A stretch of 64,000 bases of DNA from Paenibacillus phocaeensis (GTDB taxonomy: Bacteria > Bacillota > Bacilli > Paenibacillales > Paenibacillaceae). The position numbers and the translations under genes were made by a program. The notes under the pieces were generated by a model, which worked only from the letters and a program-made list of their open reading frames with translations, did not search any database and was not told the origin of the DNA. Numbering within the stretch: the stretch's first letter is position 1; every line of letters starts with the position of its first letter. The stretch is taken from positions 90,637 to 154,636 of the forward strand of contig NZ_FCOQ01000030.1 of the NCBI RefSeq assembly GCF_900021165.1. The letters are read 5' to 3'. Shown here one piece after another: positions 52,352-61,137 of this stretch.

Positions 52352-52370
52352 ATGTAAGCGTTTAAACGCT
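52352..52370. promoter_or_regulatory. cre-like site / palindromic operator
   Basis: AGCGTTTAAACGCT (52357-52370) is a perfect 14-bp palindrome. Read with the preceding ATGTA it matches the CcpA site WTGNNARCGNWWWCAW with one mismatch. It lies about 115 bases upstream of the binding-protein gene, suggesting carbon catabolite control or a LacI-type regulator. Confidence 0.5.
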
Positions 52371-52510
52371 ATATTCAGTGTACCTTTTCTTTTCTTGGTT
52401 GTCTCATCGAATATTACCTTGTCATCATCGGATATTGACCTTTCTGGTTGCGCAGCCTCCTCATCTTTACCCTTCCGCCTGTATTCCAATTCGACTTCTT
52501 CTGTACAACA

Positions 52511-52540
52511 AAAAAATAACCCTTCGATTAGATCGAAGGG
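52511..52540 (-). terminator. Terminator of the MMPL gene
   Basis: Stem CCCTTCGAT (52520-52528) with ATCGAAGGG (52532-52540), followed by TTATTTTTTT on the minus strand. Confidence 0.85.
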
Positions 52541-52568
52541 CTTCGTATTTAAGGATCAAGATAATAGG

Positions 52569-54749
52569 CTAACTTCGCTGTTGTACATTTTTCTTAATCT
52601 CCTCCATGACAGACTCTCCTTCAATATCAAGGTTAGGAAGAATTCGATCCAGCCACTTTGGCAAATACCAAGCAGACTTACCCAAAAGCGTCATGACCGC
52701 AGGCACAATAAGGAGTCTAACTACAAAAGCGTCAAAAAGAATACCAAATGCGAGTGCAAAGCCCATGGATTTAATAATCGGATCCTCTGCAAGCATGAAT
52801 CCCGTAAAAACCGAGATCATAATTAGTCCTGCTGCTATTACCACTCCGCCACTATGCCCCATTCCGGCCAAAACTGCTTTCTTTGCATCACCGGTTTGTT
52901 TAAACTCTTCACGCATTCGGCTGACAAGAAATACCTCGTAGTCCATAGCAAGGCCGAATAGAATGCCTACAACAATGATAGGCAGGAAATTGAGGATCGG
53001 ACCCGATCCGTAAAAGCCGAAAATACTGGACATATGCCCATCCTGTATGACAAACACAACAAACCCCAACGTTGCCGCTAGCGAAAGAATAAAGCCGAGC
53101 ACCGCTTTAATGGGCACAAGCAAGGAACGAAACACTACCATGAGCAGGAAGAATGCCAGCCCAATGATCACCAGACAGAACTTCGGTAACGCATCGGTTA
53201 GGTTCTGGGATATTTCGAGATTCACTGCAGTGGAACCCGTAACCATCAGTTCCACATGATATTTATCCAGAAATTGAGGTGTCTGGTTCTTAATTGCATC
53301 TACTAATTTAGGAGTTTCAATATTATGAGGTCCTATGGCAGGGATAATATTAATCATAGCTACCTCTCCAGAAGGACTTGGTATTGCAGGCGAAATCGTA
53401 CCTATATTCGGTATATTCTTTAACTCTTCCATTGCACTCGAAACATCGGCAGTGAAATCACCAGTGCCGTCTGCACGGGCTAGAACGATAAGCGGACTAT
53501 GATAGCCTTCACCATAGGCCTCTGAGAGAAGGTCATAAGCGCGGCGCTCCGTCTTTTCTGTAGATTTTTGACCATCATCTGACGTGCCAAGTTCCATATG
53601 GAAGAAAGGAATCGCGATAGTCCCCAACATGATAATTCCAAGAAAGACCACCACCCATGGCTTGCTGGTTACCAAATGCCCAAGACGGTTCTTTTTCTTC
53701 TGAGTTTTGCGTCTCCCCATGTTCAGCAGCTTATTGCTGCTCCCAGCACTAATTTTGCCGCCCATCAAGCTAAGTAAAGCTGGAACAAGAATAATCGAGA
53801 TTAACATGGCTGTTACTACACAAAATGCTCCAGCCAGCCCCATGGCAGTCAGAAATGGAATGTTAACCACAGCAAGACCGGTAAGCCCAATAATAACCGT
53901 GATTGCGGCAAATACAACTGAGCTTCCTGCTGTCGCATTCGCGATGGCGATGGATTCAGATTTGCTGAAGCCTTCTGCCAATTGTTGACGATACCTTGAG
54001 ACCATAAAGAGTGCATAATCTATACCGACTGCCAATCCAAGCATAGCTGCCAGCGACATTGAAGTCGATGGAATGTCAAATAATTTGGTGCCTAGCAGTA
54101 CACCCAGCAAGCCCATACCAAGCCCAATAACTGCTGTTACAATGGGCAATACGCCAAGCAGGAACGAACTAAAGGTTATGGATAGTACCAGAAAAGCAAT
54201 GATAACGCCAATAACCTCGGACGGCCCCATGATTTTCATTTGAACATATGCTGCGCCTGTCAGCTCTGCTTCCCAGCCAGAAGACCTCATAGTTTCAGCA
54301 ACAGATGAAAGATGATCTCTGGATTGATCTGTTACCTCACCGGCTGGGGTTTTGTATGTGACATCCAGATAAGCTATGTTCTTGTCTGCACGAATTGAAT
54401 AATTTTCATAAGGACTTGTTACTGACTTCACTTGCGTATCTTCTTTAATATCCTTTAAGACCTTCTGTATAAAAAGTTGAGCCGTTTCTGAGGACAACGT
54501 CTCTCCTTCCGGTGCTTTAATTACCAAGCGTGCTTGCCCTCCATCTTCCTGCGGTCCGGCAAACTCCTTGTTCAGAAGCTTGATCGCTGACTCGGATTGA
54601 AGCCCCGGAATAGAAATATTGTCATTAAAGGATGGACCCACTGCTATGGCTAGTATGGCAAGTGTTAACAAAAATCCAATTCCTCCAATAAGGACTTTCT
54701 TTGCATTTCTTGCTGACCAATGTCCTAAACGATATAAATACTTTGCCAT
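52569..54749 (-). CDS. MMPL/RND family transporter (YdfJ-like)
   Basis: A 726-residue membrane protein with the MMPL layout of two repeats: one helix, a large outer domain (about 40-165), then five helices; repeated from about 370. Conserved stretches are AAMLGLAVGIDYALFMVSRYRQQLAEG and GILFGLAMDYEVFLVSRMREEF. I chose ATG 54749 with GGGAGG upstream. In Bacillus subtilis the relative YdfJ is controlled by YdfHI; here the same two genes follow at 54951 and 55601. Substrate unknown. Confidence 0.9.
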   Translation of the reverse strand: MAKYLYRLGHWSARNAKKVLIGGIGFLLTLAILAIAVGPSFNDNISIPGLQSESAIKLLNKEFAGPQEDGGQARLVIKAPEGETLSSETAQLFIQKVLKDIKEDTQVKSVTSPYENYSIRADKNIAYLDVTYKTPAGEVTDQSRDHLSSVAETMRSSGWEAELTGAAYVQMKIMGPSEVIGVIIAFLVLSITFSSFLLGVLPIVTAVIGLGMGLLGVLLGTKLFDIPSTSMSLAAMLGLAVGIDYALFMVSRYRQQLAEGFSKSESIAIANATAGSSVVFAAITVIIGLTGLAVVNIPFLTAMGLAGAFCVVTAMLISIILVPALLSLMGGKISAGSSNKLLNMGRRKTQKKKNRLGHLVTSKPWVVVFLGIIMLGTIAIPFFHMELGTSDDGQKSTEKTERRAYDLLSEAYGEGYHSPLIVLARADGTGDFTADVSSAMEELKNIPNIGTISPAIPSPSGEVAMINIIPAIGPHNIETPKLVDAIKNQTPQFLDKYHVELMVTGSTAVNLEISQNLTDALPKFCLVIIGLAFFLLMVVFRSLLVPIKAVLGFILSLAATLGFVVFVIQDGHMSSIFGFYGSGPILNFLPIIVVGILFGLAMDYEVFLVSRMREEFKQTGDAKKAVLAGMGHSGGVVIAAGLIMISVFTGFMLAEDPIIKSMGFALAFGILFDAFVVRLLIVPAVMTLLGKSAWYLPKWLDRILPNLDIEGESVMEEIKKNVQQRS

Positions 54750-54824
54750 TTCTCTTCCTCCCGACATCCTATTCTTTCTTTTTTTTATATAGTTAGTTTA
54801 AAAAAAATAATCAAAGAAAGAATC

Positions 54825-54865
54825 GTACAAAGGGGAAGTGAGGAACCTGTACTTTAGGGAAATGA
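54825..54865. promoter_or_regulatory. Response-regulator direct repeats before the MMPL gene
   Basis: GTACAAAGGGGAAGTGA (54825-54841) and GTACTTTAGGGAAATGA (54849-54865), 24 bp apart. The same motif pair lies before the kinase gene at 56970. On the coding strand they read CCCTAAAGTAC and CCCCTTTGTAC, close to the YdfI box GCCCRAAYGTAC known to me from Bacillus subtilis. Confidence 0.65.
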
Positions 54866-54881
54866 AAGGGAAGCAGAGGAA

Positions 54882-54908
54882 TAAAAAAACACACGGAAGA
54901 TCCGTGCG
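54882..54908 (-). terminator. Terminator of the YdfHI-like operon
   Basis: Stem CACACGGA (54890-54897) with TCCGTGCG (54901-54908), then TTTTTTTATTCC on the minus strand. The MMPL gene is thus a separate unit. Confidence 0.8.
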
Positions 54909-54950
54909 TTTCAAGTTGGAGTTTTCTGCATGAGCATGGCCCGAGTATAA

Positions 54951-55604
54951 TCAGATATGAAGAAGCCCGTGTTCCAGTGCTGTAACTACAGCCTGGGAGC
55001 GTGAGTCCACCCCAAGTTTATTGTAGATATTAGTTAGATGGGCTTTGACCGTCCGTTCAGTAACCCCCATGTCAAAAGCGATTTCCTTACTTTTATATCC
55101 TCTAGCTACTAATTGCAAGACAAATAATTCTTTGTCCGTCAAGATGAAGCGCCCTTTTCCCTTTGAATTAGGCTCATCCATATGATTCTTAGCCGCCAAA
55201 ACTTTAGCTAGAACATCGGGCTGCAGTAAGGTATCCCCACGCACGGCCGATTCAATCGTATGGAATAAATGCTCTCTGCCCGTATCTTTAAGCAAATATC
55301 CTCTTGCACCAAGCGCCAACGCATTGACCATTAAACCGTCCTCATTGTAGGTTGTTAATATGATGACAGGAATGCTGCACCGATTCGTTTGTAGGGCTTT
55401 CAAGGTATCTTCACCACTCATCACCGGCATATTTAGGTCGAGGAGGATAACGTCAGGCGAAAGTTCTTCAATCAAACGAAGAGCGACCTTCCCATTTTCC
55501 GCTTCTCCGATGATCTCAAAGCGGTTATCGGTTTCCAAGATCATCTTTAATCCTTCTCTTACCACCAGATGGTCATCAACAATCAGTATTTTGTATGGGT
55601 TCAT
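54951..55604 (-). CDS. NarL-family response regulator (YdfI-like)
   Basis: A 217-residue regulator. Receiver at 1-120, with Asp in DVILLDLNMPVMSGEDT near 55 and Lys in GYLLKDTGREH near 105. LuxR HTH at about 150-210 (ELFVLQLVARGYKSKEIAFDMGVTERTVKAHLTNIYNKL). It overlaps the kinase gene by 4 bases. Expected target is the MMPL gene downstream and its own operon. Confidence 0.93.
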   Translation of the reverse strand: MNPYKILIVDDHLVVREGLKMILETDNRFEIIGEAENGKVALRLIEELSPDVILLDLNMPVMSGEDTLKALQTNRCSIPVIILTTYNEDGLMVNALALGARGYLLKDTGREHLFHTIESAVRGDTLLQPDVLAKVLAAKNHMDEPNSKGKGRFILTDKELFVLQLVARGYKSKEIAFDMGVTERTVKAHLTNIYNKLGVDSRSQAVVTALEHGLLHI

Positions 55605-56818
55605 ATCCCTTCCCCTTTATGAAATGGAGCTTCGATTTGGATTCTTGTGCCAGTGGGATGACTATGAATCGTAATCGTTCCTCCGATTAACCGAACACGT
55701 TCATACATTCCCAGTATCCCGTAATGCCCCGTTTTTTGTCCGATCAGAGTTGTATCAAACCCTACACCGTTGTCTCTGATTTCAATATATAATGTGCTTG
55801 ACCTCTCAGTCACATGGACCCATACTGAATCCGCTTTGGCATGCTTTGCCACATTCATCAAGCATTCACTAATAATCTGCAGACTATGCTCTTTTAAGGT
55901 GCCGGACATATGAGATGAAACCTCAATTCGACCAAGGATACTAATACCTGTAGCCTGAATAAATCGACGTATTTCATCATTAACTGCTTCCTCAAATTCC
56001 ACATTAGAAGCAGATTTCATTCTTAGATTGTCGATAGCTAGCCGAGCTTCGGCCAATATTCTTCGAGCTTCACCCATGGATATTTTTAGATATTCCTGAG
56101 CTTTCGTAATATTTCCTTTAGATACATGTGCATCAATAGCTTCGATTTGCATGATAATCCCTGCTAATCCTTGAGCGAGTGTATCGTGAAGATCGCGTGC
56201 CAAACGTTGGCGTTCGTTTGCGAGAGTCAGTTCTTCAACCTTTTTATGTGCCTTTTCCAAATCCCTCAAAAAAGTTTGTGTCCGGATTCGGGCATGTACT
56301 TGCTGAAAAAATAATGAGGCATATGCGACCACTACAATTAACATTAACAAAAATAACGGCACCATTAATACCAGTTCATAACGGCTCCCTAGATACAATA
56401 AGGCGTAAAAAAACATAAAGAAACTGTATAGGATCACCAGTGCAATTTTGCGTTTTTGATAGTACAGGCTAATTGATTGTCCAATCAAGACAGGATACAA
56501 TCCGATAAGAATCGCCGGAGAACTGTCAGGCATTAATAAAGCACAGGCAAAAATAAGCAATCCTTGAATTAAAAAATAAATCCAAGCCTTAGTTTTCACG
56601 ACCCTGTATAGATTCCAGTGAAGTACGAGATGTATTCCATATACAACAGTAAAGATCATGGTGTTCATCCAATTTAGCTGGCCCAGCATCTGTAAGATCA
56701 TTGAAGCTGCATAGACTAACGATACCCAGAGCAGAATAGGACCACGAGCAACAAGGATTTCATCACTCATCTGATCTTCAAGTTCTTTGTCTGTCCTAAA
56801 AATCCGTGGGATCTTCAT
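55601..56818 (-). CDS. NarL-type sensor histidine kinase (YdfH-like)
   Basis: A 405-residue kinase. Six membrane segments in 25-185, a coiled linker, HisKA_3 with phospho-acceptor His in ARDLHDTLAQGLAG (near 220), and HATPase with ECLMNVAKHAKADS and DNGVGFD. Large extracellular domain is absent, so it belongs to the intramembrane-sensing type. Start ATG 56818 has a weak ribosome binding site. The direct repeats at 56970-57008 lie in front of it. Confidence 0.92.
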   Translation of the reverse strand: MKIPRIFRTDKELEDQMSDEILVARGPILLWVSLVYAASMILQMLGQLNWMNTMIFTVVYGIHLVLHWNLYRVVKTKAWIYFLIQGLLIFACALLMPDSSPAILIGLYPVLIGQSISLYYQKRKIALVILYSFFMFFYALLYLGSRYELVLMVPLFLLMLIVVVAYASLFFQQVHARIRTQTFLRDLEKAHKKVEELTLANERQRLARDLHDTLAQGLAGIIMQIEAIDAHVSKGNITKAQEYLKISMGEARRILAEARLAIDNLRMKSASNVEFEEAVNDEIRRFIQATGISILGRIEVSSHMSGTLKEHSLQIISECLMNVAKHAKADSVWVHVTERSSTLYIEIRDNGVGFDTTLIGQKTGHYGILGMYERVRLIGGTITIHSHPTGTRIQIEAPFHKGEGI

Positions 56819-56969
56819 ATTGTTCCCCTCATACTTTCATACTATTTCCTAAACCTTCGGAATGTACGCCGACAATTTTAACACTCATCTTTATTGCCAA
56901 CTCCTGTAACCAATTGATACCCCTCCTCTACTATACATGATTGTAATACAACGTTATTGCAGTTTAATC

Positions 56970-57008
56970 GTACAAAAGGGAAGTAGGACATGTACGAAAG
57001 GGAAGTGA
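56970..57008. promoter_or_regulatory. Response-regulator direct repeats before the kinase gene
   Basis: GTACAAAAGGGAAGTAG (56970-56986) and GTACGAAAGGGAAGTGA (56992-57008), 22 bp apart, matching the pair at 54825-54865. Indicates autoregulation. Confidence 0.65.
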
Positions 57009-57018
57009 ATCGCATACT

Positions 57019-57054
57019 AAAAAAAGCAACTTCACCCCTGAAGGGGAAAGTTGC
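57019..57054 (-). terminator. Terminator of the P450 gene
   Basis: GCAACTT(T)CCCCT pairs with AGGGG(T)GAAGTTGC (57026-57054), followed by TTTTTTTAG on the minus strand. Confidence 0.85.
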
Positions 57055-57074
57055 GAACCATTCAACTAAAATAA

Positions 57075-58301
57075 TTAATATATCACCGGTATCTCCTTTA
57101 ATCCTCGTATAATCATGCCCGGCCGCCATTCCAGCAGCTCATCCGATGTTTTCAACCGTATTTCCGGCATCCGGTTTAGTAAGGCGTTTATGGCAATTTC
57201 GCCCTCCAGTCTTGCCAATGGCGCTCCCAGACAATAGTGCACCCCTTTGCCAAAAGCAATATGGTTGTTTACTTCACGTGTGATATCAAACGTATCCGGT
57301 TCTGGAAACTGCCGAGGGTCTCGGTTTGCCGAAGTAAAGGAGACAAATAGCATGTCGCCTTGTCGAATGTGTTTGCCTTTATACTCCACATCCTCCGTTG
57401 CCCATCGAACGTTGCTTACTTCAGCAGGCCCATTATAACGTAATATTTCTTCGATGGCCATATGGATCCGAGCAGGATCATTTAAGAGCAACTGTTTCTG
57501 CTCCGGGTTACTCATGAGTGCCAGCATACCATTCCCGATAAGGTTTACCGTTGTCTCGTGACCAGCAATGATTAGCACGAACACAAGCGCATACAATTCA
57601 TGTTCCGAAAGAACATCCCCTTGCTCCTCCACGCTAATGAGATCACTGATCAAGTCTTTTTGAAGGGCGTTCCTCCTATGGGCTATCAGCTTCTGCAGAT
57701 AATCAACAAAGTCTTTCATCACTTCGTCGCTTTTGCGGTCCAATTGCGGATTATTAAAGCCTTCCATAATGGTATTAGACCATTCCCTAAATTGTTCCTG
57801 ATCCTCAAGAGGAACCCCAAGCATTTCACAAATGACGATGATGGGGAGAGGAAAAGCAAAATCTTCAATCAAATCCATCTCGCGTTTTCCCCTCGATTCG
57901 ATCCGATCAAGAAGTTCGCTGCTAATTCCTTCGATACGGCTCCGCAACCCTTCAATCATCCGTGGAGTAAAAGCTTTCTGGATCAGCCGACGAAGCCTGC
58001 GGTGGTCATCTGGGTTAATACTGAGCAAATTACGATAAATAATTTCTCGATGCGGAGGTAATGTGCCCGTTTCATTTTCTAAATAAGGAGAATTGGTCAC
58101 AAAACGCGAATCCTGCAAAATCTCCACCGCATCTTCGTACTGTGAGACGATCCAGGCGAACTGGCCGTTAGGCAAGAGGAACCGATGCACCGGGTCATTT
58201 TCTCGCAGCTCGTGGTATACCGGAAAGGGATTGTTAATAAACCTTTTATCCAGAAAGTCGACCATAGATTCCCTAAACCCATTCTTTTGATCCGTTGACA
58301 T
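57075..58301 (-). CDS. Cytochrome P450
   Basis: A 408-residue soluble P450 of the bacterial CYP107/CYP109-like type. I-helix oxygen-activation motif is IIAGHETTVNLIG (near 240), ExxR is in EEILRYNGP (Glu near 280), PERF-like DPRQFPEPDTFDITRE, and heme loop FGKGVHYCLGAPLAR (Cys near 355). I chose ATG 58301 with AGGAGG 8 bases upstream. No ferredoxin or reductase gene nearby, so redox partners come from elsewhere. Substrate unknown. Confidence 0.93.
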   Translation of the reverse strand: MSTDQKNGFRESMVDFLDKRFINNPFPVYHELRENDPVHRFLLPNGQFAWIVSQYEDAVEILQDSRFVTNSPYLENETGTLPPHREIIYRNLLSINPDDHRRLRRLIQKAFTPRMIEGLRSRIEGISSELLDRIESRGKREMDLIEDFAFPLPIIVICEMLGVPLEDQEQFREWSNTIMEGFNNPQLDRKSDEVMKDFVDYLQKLIAHRRNALQKDLISDLISVEEQGDVLSEHELYALVFVLIIAGHETTVNLIGNGMLALMSNPEQKQLLLNDPARIHMAIEEILRYNGPAEVSNVRWATEDVEYKGKHIRQGDMLFVSFTSANRDPRQFPEPDTFDITREVNNHIAFGKGVHYCLGAPLARLEGEIAINALLNRMPEIRLKTSDELLEWRPGMIIRGLKEIPVIY

Positions 58302-58505
58302 TAAAACGCCTCCTAATAATGAATTGGATTGAAAATGGATAATGGGCGTGCAAATCAATCCCCCTTTTACATACTGCGATCCGTAGCAGTATCGAATTGA
58401 TAGTTAAACTATTATTTCAATATTTACAATATCATTAAAATAACATTAATTCAAATTTATGCCATTCCTACCCATCTAAACTTCTCCAGTAAATTCCGAG
58501 TATGC

Positions 58506-58548
58506 AAAAAGCCCTTGAATCTCCACGAAAGAAGAAATTCAAGGGCTT
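58506..58548 (-). terminator. Terminator of tRNA-Leu copy 2
   Basis: Stem AAGCCCTTGAAT (58509-58520) with ATTCAAGGGCTT (58537-58548), perfect 12 bp, then TTTTTGC on the minus strand. Confidence 0.85.
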
Positions 58549-58565
58549 ATTCCTTATTGAGTTAA

Positions 58566-58650
<85 letters not shown>

Positions 58651-58693
58651 ATATTGAGTATCGAGCAAATTAACTTTTGCAGCGACAAGATAG

Positions 58694-58723
58694 ATCATAC
58701 CACGTCTCGCACCAAGAAGTCAA
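58694..58723 (-). promoter_or_regulatory. Sigma-A promoter of tRNA-Leu copy 2
   Basis: TTGACT (58723-58718), 18 bases, TATGAT (58699-58694) on the minus strand. The segment GCGACAAGATA after the -10 box is shared with copy 1. Confidence 0.7.
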
Positions 58724-58746
58724 TGCAAAACTTTCAAGAGTTGCGC

Positions 58747-58776
58747 TTGATTAAAAACGTCCGGCTGGGGTATGAT
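58747..58776 (+). promoter_or_regulatory. Promoter of the 58811 gene
   Basis: TTGATT (58747-58752), 18 bases, TATGAT (58771-58776). The LexA-like box overlaps the start region. Confidence 0.55.
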
Positions 58777-58777
58777 A

Positions 58778-58791
58778 AGAACATAAGTTCG
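58778..58791. promoter_or_regulatory. LexA/DinR-like SOS box
   Basis: A-GAAC-ATAA-GTTC-G fits the Bacillus LexA site CGAACRNRYGTTYC in both half sites. It lies directly after the -10 box of the 58811 gene, where LexA binding would block transcription. Confidence 0.55.
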
Positions 58792-58810
58792 TATGAAGAG
58801 GTGTTGTTCG

Positions 58811-59260
58811 ATGGCTGTACCCGGCATCAAGGAAGAGGAACTGGCGCTGATTAAGAGCGCGTTGCTGCTTGGTTTTTTGCAGAAAGTATTCGAGCGGGAT
58901 GCCCGGATTCTCGAGCAGAGCGGGTTGTTGAAGAGCCCGGAGGCTTACGTGGACCTTATCCGCGGCGGAGAGCGGCGCGTAACGCTGGTCCTCTCGGAAA
59001 TTCAAGGCAAGTTCCGCGAGCGGAACATCGAAATTGAACGGATCCTCCAGGATGAGAACGGCATACAGGCGGAATACCGCTGCCGGGGGTATCACGGGAA
59101 GATGCGGATTTTGTGGGCGGGTCTGCAGCGCGAGGTGTCCTCCCGGATGCGTGCCTATTTGAACGGCAGCGCTCCCGCACCCGGCTCGTCCCGGCGGGAA
59201 CGTGCGGACAAAGGGGACAAAGTGGACAGAGGGAACCTTAAGGAGCATCCGCTCCCTTAA
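58811..59260 (+). CDS. Hypothetical protein, possibly SOS-regulated
   Basis: A 149-residue soluble protein. The first 120 residues are mixed helix and strand (ALIKSALLLGFLQKVFERDARILEQSG; VTLVLSEIQGKFRERNIEIERIL; YRCRGYHGKMRILWAGLQRE), and the last 25 are charged and probably disordered. I chose ATG 58811 with AAGAGG about 9 bases upstream; ATG 58793 lies before it. I do not recognise the family. A LexA-like box overlaps the promoter. Confidence 0.7.
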   Translation: MAVPGIKEEELALIKSALLLGFLQKVFERDARILEQSGLLKSPEAYVDLIRGGERRVTLVLSEIQGKFRERNIEIERILQDENGIQAEYRCRGYHGKMRILWAGLQREVSSRMRAYLNGSAPAPGSSRRERADKGDKVDRGNLKEHPLP

Positions 59261-59283
59261 GATCCCCTCTTCAAACAAGACGA

Positions 59284-59505
59284 TCAATCCAGCGGCGAAA
59301 TCCTAGGCTCGCGCGCAGGTTGGTAAATGTAGTTGCGATCCAGCTTGACCACGTTGCGGTTCGGCTTGCGGATTAAGACATGCGTGTCGTCCCAAGCCAC
59401 TACGATCCCCCGCACGTCGTTTTCCGGAATGCCGTCGCGTACGACGCGCACTTTTTCTCCGGACAGCCGGTATTGGTCCAGCGTTTCATCTGAAATCATC
59501 GACAT
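59284..59505 (-). CDS. Small conserved-looking protein of unknown function
   Basis: A 73-residue protein. It is made of beta-strand patterns (EKVRVVRDGIPENDVRGIVVAWDDTHVLIRKPNRNVVKLDRNYIYQPA) that resemble a small SH3-like barrel. Start ATG 59505 has AGGAGG 4 bases upstream; a second ATG at 59499 is possible. It ends 23 bases from the convergent 58811 gene. Confidence 0.7.
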   Translation of the reverse strand: MSMISDETLDQYRLSGEKVRVVRDGIPENDVRGIVVAWDDTHVLIRKPNRNVVKLDRNYIYQPAREPRISPLD

Positions 59506-60022
59506 TCTACCTCCTGATTTAGGGGAACAACCTCTATTATACAACAGTTCGGGGTCCAAGTTCGCGGTTCGCGTTTGGATGATCCTCTGCATGGGGCTTT
59601 GCACCATTATCCCTTTTGTTAAGGGAGCATGGATTAGGAGGGGAGCGGAAGCGAAACCATCGGAATCGTCCGGAAATCAGGATCAAGACACTTTGGAACC
59701 CGGAGTCCGGATTTCACGATCCGCCTCCCTCCGGCTGCGAGGTAACGCTACCTTATCCGCTCAGCCTGCCTCTTAAGCCTACGTCCGCCCCATGATCGAA
59801 CCGTTCGCTTGCGTCGCCAAAGTTTCTTTGCCCCGACAGTCTTGTTTGCTGCTGCCTGATTAAACGGGATCCTCGTTCAAAGCGCCGGGCAGCGTGTATG
59901 GATCTGACGTCAAACGCAAAAAAAGCCCCGCCGGCGAACCGACGGGACTTCGAATGCCTGCATTAACCGATACGGCGCCGCAGTTAAGAGCATATCACTT
60001 GCGGCATCAGCACGGTAACCGC
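59506..60022. other. 517-bp stretch without a gene
   Basis: Contains the terminator at 59918-59950 on its right side. The remainder has open frames only by chance (high GC, no ribosome binding site) and no repeat or RNA that I recognise. Confidence 0.6.
59918..59950 (-). terminator. Terminator of the 60023 gene
   Basis: AAGTCCCGTCGG...CCGGCGGGGCTT stem (59924-59950, a few G-T/A-C differences), then TTTTTTTGCG on the minus strand. Confidence 0.75.
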
Positions 60023-60355
60023 TTATCGTGAAGCGTGCTCCCGGCTGTCATTCGTTTCGAACCAAAAATCAAGCACTTTCGCCGACATAACCCTCTGTTC
60101 CAAATACCCTATCTGTTGCGGGCTGAACTGTTCCTTCCAGGGCACCTCGAGCTCTTGGCATAGCCCGGCTATCGTCAACAATTGCGACCATGCTACATAG
60201 CGTTTGTACCAGAAAAACTGGGGATGTTCAAGCATATAGGGATAAAGGTCATCAAACTCGGTATGTTTGCAATCCAGGGCACGTTCAAAAGTAACCTTCG
60301 CTTCAGACAATTTCGAAAGAAAAAACTCCGCGTCAACTGCCAATTCTTTCCCCAT
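60023..60355 (-). CDS. Hypothetical protein
   Basis: A 110-residue soluble, mainly helical protein rich in aromatic residues (HPQFFWYKRYVAWSQLLTIAGLCQELEVPWKEQF). Start ATG 60355 has GGAGG about 8 bases upstream. Family not recognised. It lies 101 bp downstream of xpt and ends at the terminator near 59918. Confidence 0.65.
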   Translation of the reverse strand: MGKELAVDAEFFLSKLSEAKVTFERALDCKHTEFDDLYPYMLEHPQFFWYKRYVAWSQLLTIAGLCQELEVPWKEQFSPQQIGYLEQRVMSAKVLDFWFETNDSREHASR

Positions 60356-60456
60356 TCTTTAAGCCTCCTCTCCCTAGTAATCCTCATTATAGCGAAAAAA
60401 AGAGGGCCTGCAAAGGATTAACCGAAATTTGGCTGCTTTTTCTTCGTCCCTTTGTC

Positions 60457-61029
60457 CTAATCGGCAAACGTAATTCGGCCGCCCTCCAGCGAAGCGATGC
60501 GCGCCAGCGTCTCGAGCCGAATCCCTTGTTCGCGAATGGCCCGGGCTCCGGGCTGGAAGCACTTCTCGATCACGATCCCCGCCCCCACCAGCTCGGCTCC
60601 GGAACGGGCGATGATTTTGATTAATCCCCGCGCGGCGTCGCCGTTGGCGATAATATCGTCGATAAACAACACCCGATCGTTCTCCCCGAGGAAATCACGC
60701 GACACCAAAATATCCGTGACAATGCCTTTCGTAAACGAAGGCACCCGTTCACACAGCATGTCCGGCTCGGCCAGCAACGTCTTCTTCCGCCGCGCGAACA
60801 CGAGCGGAACGCCCAGTTCGTAAGCGGTGGCAAACGCCACGGCAATCCCCGACGACTCCACCGTAATGACGCGGGTGACGCCTTGATCGCGAAACCGCTT
60901 GGCAAATTCCTGACCCATCTGCATCGTCAACTGCGGATCGACCTGATGATTGAGCAGTCCGTCAAGCTTCAGCACCTGGTCCGAAACGATGACCCCTTGC
61001 TCCACGATCTTTTGTTTTAACAACTCCAT
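60457..61029 (-). CDS. xpt: Xanthine phosphoribosyltransferase
   Basis: A 190-residue type I phosphoribosyltransferase that makes XMP from xanthine and PRPP. Motifs are LNHQVDPQLTMQMGQEFAKRF, VESSGIAVAFATAYELGVPLVFARRKK, and the PRPP loop VLFIDDIIANGDAARG (near 125-140). I chose ATG 61029 with TTGGAGG upstream; the frame continues to 61104 without a further start signal. No purine riboswitch is visible in front, unlike Bacillus subtilis xpt. Confidence 0.93.
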   Translation of the reverse strand: MELLKQKIVEQGVIVSDQVLKLDGLLNHQVDPQLTMQMGQEFAKRFRDQGVTRVITVESSGIAVAFATAYELGVPLVFARRKKTLLAEPDMLCERVPSFTKGIVTDILVSRDFLGENDRVLFIDDIIANGDAARGLIKIIARSGAELVGAGIVIEKCFQPGARAIREQGIRLETLARIASLEGGRITFAD

Positions 61030-61137
61030 CTGATTTCCTCCAAGGCTCATATTCAATAACTCCGTTCCATCCAAGATGACATGCGGGATGACCCTCCGTA
61101 CCAAGAAAGCTCCAAAATTGAACCCGTGCGGCTGGGC

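Larger units (their letters stand above)
52238..52568. other. Promoter region of the second importer operon
   Basis: No gene. Contains the cre-like palindrome (52352-52370) and the MMPL terminator (52511-52540). I see no convincing -35/-10 pair. Confidence 0.6.

Noticed and set aside
52238..52489. N-terminal extension of the solute-binding protein
   Set aside because: It would bury the lipoprotein signal peptide 84 residues inside the chain; ATG 52237 has a good ribosome binding site.
58440..58490. CCCATCTAAAC resembling the ECF -10 element
   Set aside because: No AACnTTTT element 11 bases upstream and no gene starts downstream on that strand.
59333..59776. 147-codon open frame on the plus strand
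   Set aside because: It overlaps the real 59284 gene in antisense, has no ribosome binding site and a composition typical of a chance GC-rich frame.
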